Shown here: piece by piece, positions 5,663 to 8,248 of the stretch
Layout: each line of letters begins with the position of its first letter
Numbering within the stretch: position 1 is the first letter of the stretch
Notes under the pieces: generated by a model
The model's database searches: none
Seen by the model: only the letters and a program-made list of their open reading frames with translations
Told to the model about the DNA's origin: nothing
Made by a program: the position numbers and the translations under genes
Assembly (NCBI GenBank): GCA_946222495.1
Contig: CAMICF010000129.1
Span: 1 to 8,248 of the forward strand
Length of the DNA: 8,248 bases
Reading direction: 5' to 3'
From: an uncultured Janibacter sp.
Lineage (GTDB): Bacteria; Actinomycetota; Actinomycetes; Actinomycetales; Dermatophilaceae

Positions 5663-6481
5663 ATGCGACCGACGGAGCACGTGCTGGACATGTTCGCGGT
5701 GCCCGGGGACACCGAGCCGGCGCCCGGCGGGCAGGGTCGCAGCGTGCGCGCGGGCGACCTCGTCCTCTCCCCGAACCGGGACGCCGACGTCCAGGCCGAG
5801 CTCAACCCGCCCCTCGCCCGGCTCGCCGTCGACCTCGACACCCGCCCGGACCGGGACCACCGTGACCTGCGGATCGCGATGCCGGTGCCGGCCCGCGACG
5901 GTCGCTGGGTCGTCGACGGGTGGGCTGCCACCCGGCACGAGCCCGGCGCCCAGCAGCTGACCGACCTCGCGGCACTGCGCGCCGTCGGGGCCGTGCTCCA
6001 CGCGGAGCTGGGCCGGGTCGTCACCGACTGGCCGGCGGCCCGACGTCCTCCCCGGGGCCGGTGGGCCGAGGCGGAGCGGGCCGCCTTCGCCGAGACGCCC
6101 CTGCCCGCCGGGACGCTCGCCCCGGCGGGCGAGGCGCTCCTGCGGGCCCTGGCGGACCGGCGCGACGACACCCCGCTGGGACCCGACCAGCTCGTCCACG
6201 GCGACCTCGCCGGCAACATCCTGCTCGACCCCGACGGGGCGCCGGTCGTCATGGACGTCGCCCCGTACTGGCGGCCGATGCTGTGGGCCGAGGCCACGGG
6301 GGTGCTCGACTCGGTCCTGTGGTTCGGCACCGACCCGGGCGTCATGGAGCACTGGACGACGGGGGCCGCCGGTCAGGCGATGGTCCGGTCCGCGATCTTC
6401 CGGCTGCTCGGCGACCGCCCGGTGGACGTCGCCGCCCACGAGCGGGTGCTCTCGCCGATCCTCGCGTCGATCAGGTCCTGA
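5663..6481 (+). CDS. TIGR02569-type aminoglycoside phosphotransferase-fold protein, function unknown
   Basis: A 272-residue protein resembling the actinobacterial TIGR02569 family. It starts with PTEHVLDMF, as family members do (P..HVL..F). It then has a glycine-rich turn GGQGRSVRAGDLVLS (22-36), a Brenner-type catalytic loop H179-G-D-L-A-G-N185, and D198 in MDVAPYWRP, the place of the metal-binding Asp; PYWRP is typical of the family. The fold is that of APH/choline-kinase-like enzymes, but no substrate is known to me. The usual N-lobe lysine of kinases is not obvious: the strand ends LVLSPNRD. The family may generally lack it, so phosphotransfer is not assured. The next upstream in-frame ATG lies in the opposite-strand glycosylase, so the start is well fixed. 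The 3' end overlaps the flippase-like gene by 11 bases. Confidence 0.82.
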   Translation: MRPTEHVLDMFAVPGDTEPAPGGQGRSVRAGDLVLSPNRDADVQAELNPPLARLAVDLDTRPDRDHRDLRIAMPVPARDGRWVVDGWAATRHEPGAQQLTDLAALRAVGAVLHAELGRVVTDWPAARRPPRGRWAEAERAAFAETPLPAGTLAPAGEALLRALADRRDDTPLGPDQLVHGDLAGNILLDPDGAPVVMDVAPYWRPMLWAEATGVLDSVLWFGTDPGVMEHWTTGAAGQAMVRSAIFRLLGDRPVDVAAHERVLSPILASIRS

Positions 6482-7466
6482 CCCGCTCCGGGTCCCGGCC
6501 TCGGGACCGCTCCGGGAGCAGGTGGTGGGACTTCGCCCACAGCCACCCGAAGGCCGCCCAGACGACGTCGCCGAGCACGGTGAGGAAGCGCGCTACGACG
6601 ACCACCGCCGTCGCGGCGGAGAGGGGCATCGCCGTCGTGAGGAGCAGGAGCATCACCCCGTCACGCACGCCGACGCCCGCCGGGACGACGATGCTGAACA
6701 TCCCGATGCCGGCCGCGAGCAAGTAGCCCGCGACCGCGACGATGACGAGCTGGGAGGGGTCCGCGCCGGCCGGCGCCAGGGCGCGCGCCATGACCCACAC
6801 GGACAGCCCGCCGACGACCCACGACAGGGTGAACCACAGGCTGGAGAGGCCCACCGCGGCGTGGCTCAGCGCGTGCTCGAGCGGGGGACGTCGGAGCAGG
6901 CGCAGGGCCGTGCGGATGCCGAGGTTGAGCAGCGGCGGCCACAGGAGCACGAGCAGGACACCGACGATGAGCAGCACCCCCCACCACGGCAGGACGGTGT
7001 CGCCTCGCGTGAGCAGCACCGGGAGAGAAGGGAGCCCGGCGATGAGCGCGGTGAGTGCCGAGAGGCCGATGCAGAGGAGCCCGACGACGGCGGTGCGGCT
7101 GCGCGGCACCCCGAGCTTGACCGCCATCTCGGTCTGGACGATGACCGACCAGACCGACCCGGGCAGGTACTTGCCGAGCTGGCCGACGAAGAAGACCCCG
7201 CTCGCCTCGGCGATGTGCAGCCGGGAGCCGAGGTCCGCGAGCAGCACGCGCCACCCGAGGACGGTGAAGAAGGGCGAGAGCAGGGCGAGGACGGCGGCCG
7301 CCGCGAGCGTGCCGGGACCGAGACGGCCCAGGTCGCCGCGGACCTCCTCCCAGTTGCTCCACAGGGCCAGGCCCACCGCGACGAGGATGAGGACGAGGAA
7401 CCCGATCCGCAGCCCGTGGACGACGCGCGTCCGCAGGGTGGGCGGCGCACCGGGCGTCGTCGTCAT
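6471..7466 (-). CDS. Lysylphosphatidylglycerol-synthase-type flippase-like integral membrane protein
   Basis: A 331-residue membrane protein with about eight hydrophobic segments (roughly 20-38, 53-76, 88-110, 126-151, 161-184, 203-232, 238-263, 282-312). Two motifs mark the LPG synthase/AglD/UPF0104 membrane-domain family: GQLGKYLPGSVW at 95-106 and PAGVGVRDG at 262-270. There is no soluble C-terminal aminoacyl-transferase domain as in MprF, so this is the stand-alone membrane form. Such forms are often found with envelope glycan genes and are thought to move or bind lipid-linked substrates; the substrate here is unknown. The start ATG overlaps the stop of the methyltransferase-like gene (ATGA) and has no clear ribosome site, so it is probably translated by coupling. 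The 3' end overlaps the convergent phosphotransferase-fold gene by 11 bases. Confidence 0.85.
   Translation of the reverse strand: MTTTPGAPPTLRTRVVHGLRIGFLVLILVAVGLALWSNWEEVRGDLGRLGPGTLAAAAVLALLSPFFTVLGWRVLLADLGSRLHIAEASGVFFVGQLGKYLPGSVWSVIVQTEMAVKLGVPRSRTAVVGLLCIGLSALTALIAGLPSLPVLLTRGDTVLPWWGVLLIVGVLLVLLWPPLLNLGIRTALRLLRRPPLEHALSHAAVGLSSLWFTLSWVVGGLSVWVMARALAPAGADPSQLVIVAVAGYLLAAGIGMFSIVVPAGVGVRDGVMLLLLTTAMPLSAATAVVVVARFLTVLGDVVWAAFGWLWAKSHHLLPERSRGRDPERVRT
6491..6508 (+). terminator. Perfect 7-bp hairpin downstream of the phosphotransferase-fold gene
   Basis: GGTCCCG (6491-6497), loop GCCT, CGGGACC (6502-6508), starting 10 bases after the plus-strand stop codon. It could end transcription of that gene without a T tract. 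It lies in the last codons of the convergent flippase-like gene (SRGRDPERVRT), so protein coding alone could explain it. Confidence 0.35.
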
Positions 7467-8248
7467 CGGCGCCGCAGGGTCAGCCGGACGAGCGAGTGCG
7501 CCGCGTCCGGGTCGGTGCCCACCGTCTCCGCCCGCCGCAGCCGGGCGGTGATCTCCCCGTCGACGTCACCGACGAGGGAGAAGCCGGCATCGTCGGCGCG
7601 GGCGACGACCGCGCGCAGGTCCGCCGCGCTCGCGATGATGTCCTCGCCGGTGCCGCCCACCGGGAGGGTGAGGCAGAGCAGCCCCCCGGTCCGCAGCGCC
7701 CACCCGGCCTGGGTGAGCGTCTCGTCGATGTCGGAGGCACGGGCGTCGTCGGGGTGGAGCCGGGTGACGACGTCGAGGGTGGCGGTGTCGACGTCGAGCA
7801 GCGACATCGAGGACCGGGCGCCACGCAGCTCCACCTCGACCGGCGCGTAGCCGGCCGCCCGGGCCCAGGAGGCGAAGGGCGACCCGTTGCCGGAGGCGTC
7901 GATGATCAGGGCCTCGCGCCGCCCTTCGTCACAGAGGCCGATGAGCACCTCGAGGGCACCGAGCGCGGCCCAGTCGGCGATCGCGTCGCCGCGCCCGGGC
8001 AGGCCGAGCTCGCGGATGAGGGCGGCGGCACGCTCGGCCTCGTCGTCGTGGGCGAGCACGTCGGTGGCGCGGACCCACGACGGGAAGTCGGCGCGGTCGA
8101 GGTCCAGCCGCGGTCTGCGGCGGTCCCGGGCGACCTTGGCCAGCGTCACCGCGGCCTCCGCACGGTCGGCGACGCGGCCGAGCCGCGAGCGCCGGCGCGG
8201 CGTCGGTGTGAGGCCCGGGTCGGCCCCGCCGGTGCTGGCGCCGAGGGC
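7463..8248 (-). CDS. Class I SAM-dependent methyltransferase-like protein, open at the right edge
   Basis: 261 codons plus stop are visible. The frame has no stop up to the window edge and keeps strong G/C at third positions (31 of the 33 codons upstream of 8149), so the true start is probably outside the window. The alternative is the GTG at 8149, which has GGAGG 5 bases before it and would give 228 residues. Numbering from that GTG, LIIDASGNG (81-89) fits the nucleotide-binding motif D-x-x-G-x-G. An acidic strand end follows at E107, and ALRTGGLLCLTLP (151-163) resembles the LRPGG-type strand of class I methyltransferases. The preceding helix DWAALGALEVLI also fits such proteins. The target is not known. 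Overlap with the flippase-like gene suggests a common operon, perhaps for an envelope glycan or lipid. The call is moderate because the motifs are weak. Confidence 0.7.
   Translation of the reverse strand, partial: ALGASTGGADPGLTPTPRRRSRLGRVADRAEAAVTLAKVARDRRRPRLDLDRADFPSWVRATDVLAHDDEAERAAALIRELGLPGRGDAIADWAALGALEVLIGLCDEGRREALIIDASGNGSPFASWARAAGYAPVEVELRGARSSMSLLDVDTATLDVVTRLHPDDARASDIDETLTQAGWALRTGGLLCLTLPVGGTGEDIIASAADLRAVVARADDAGFSLVGDVDGEITARLRRAETVGTDPDAAHSLVRLTLRRR

Noticed and set aside
5635..6345. Long N-terminal extension of the DNA glycosylase
   Set aside because: It would be antisense to most of the phosphotransferase-fold gene and is Ser/Arg-rich without homology signs. The GTG at 5634 leaves a full-length glycosylase.
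5438..6439. A 333-codon minus-strand frame opposite the phosphotransferase-fold gene
   Set aside because: Arg/Gly/Pro/Val-rich with no recognisable domain, and antisense to a gene with the HGDL..N loop.
6522..7850. A 442-codon plus-strand frame opposite the flippase-like and methyltransferase-like genes
   Set aside because: Composition is Arg/Glu/Asp-rich and disordered, with no motif; the minus-strand genes explain the DNA fully.
1..8248. tRNA, rRNA, CRISPR, insertion sequence, riboswitch or phage elements
   Set aside because: No spaced direct repeats, transposase-like proteins or tRNA-like cloverleaf sequences were seen; coding genes fill nearly all of the window.

Overview
This is a chromosomal window from a very GC-rich actinobacterium. 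The evidence is the WhiB-family regulator, a CofD/FbiA-type F420 gene, a DUF5719-like protein, a TIGR02569-type kinase-fold protein, frequent GTG starts and almost uniform G/C at third codon positions. A member of the Micrococcales (for example an Intrasporangiaceae-like organism) would fit, but that is a guess. I see no mobile elements, RNA genes or CRISPR arrays. Coding density is close to complete; the only real intergenic gap is about 190 bp between whiB2 and cofD.

Left part (1-3586, minus strand): one apparent operon reads leftwards, whiB2 -> a 1022-residue membrane protein with an N-terminal GT2 glycosyltransferase domain -> the N-terminus of a DUF5719-like secreted or membrane-anchored protein that runs off the left edge. 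The gaps are 14 bp and a 4-base ATGA overlap. From memory, this WhiB / large GT / DUF5719 grouping is conserved in actinobacteria and is probably a cell-envelope module. The GT2 domain has lost the acidic pair expected at the metal/nucleotide-sugar site.

Middle (3587-4719): the gap carries a convincing sigma70-type promoter for whiB2 (TTGACG, 18 bp, TGTAAT), whose -10 box lies in a 26-bp imperfect palindrome. Divergent from it is cofD (fbiA), the 2-phospholactate/PEP transferase step of coenzyme F420 synthesis. It matches whiB2-fbiA synteny in mycobacteria, but no cofE/fbiB follows and the protein departs from the family in two conserved places.

Right part (4726-8248): an AlkA-like HhH-GPD DNA glycosylase (minus) converges on cofD across a hairpin that includes both stop codons. 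It diverges, with 28 bp between start codons, from a probably leaderless TIGR02569-type phosphotransferase-fold gene (plus). That gene converges with an 11-bp perfectly palindromic overlap on a minus-strand pair: a methyltransferase-like gene open at the right edge, then an LPG-synthase-type flippase-like membrane protein, joined by another ATGA overlap.

I do not see a clearly new multi-gene system. The points most worth a second look are the degenerate GT2 site, the palindrome on the whiB2 promoter, the divergent solitary CofD, and the symmetric sequences at the convergent gene ends.
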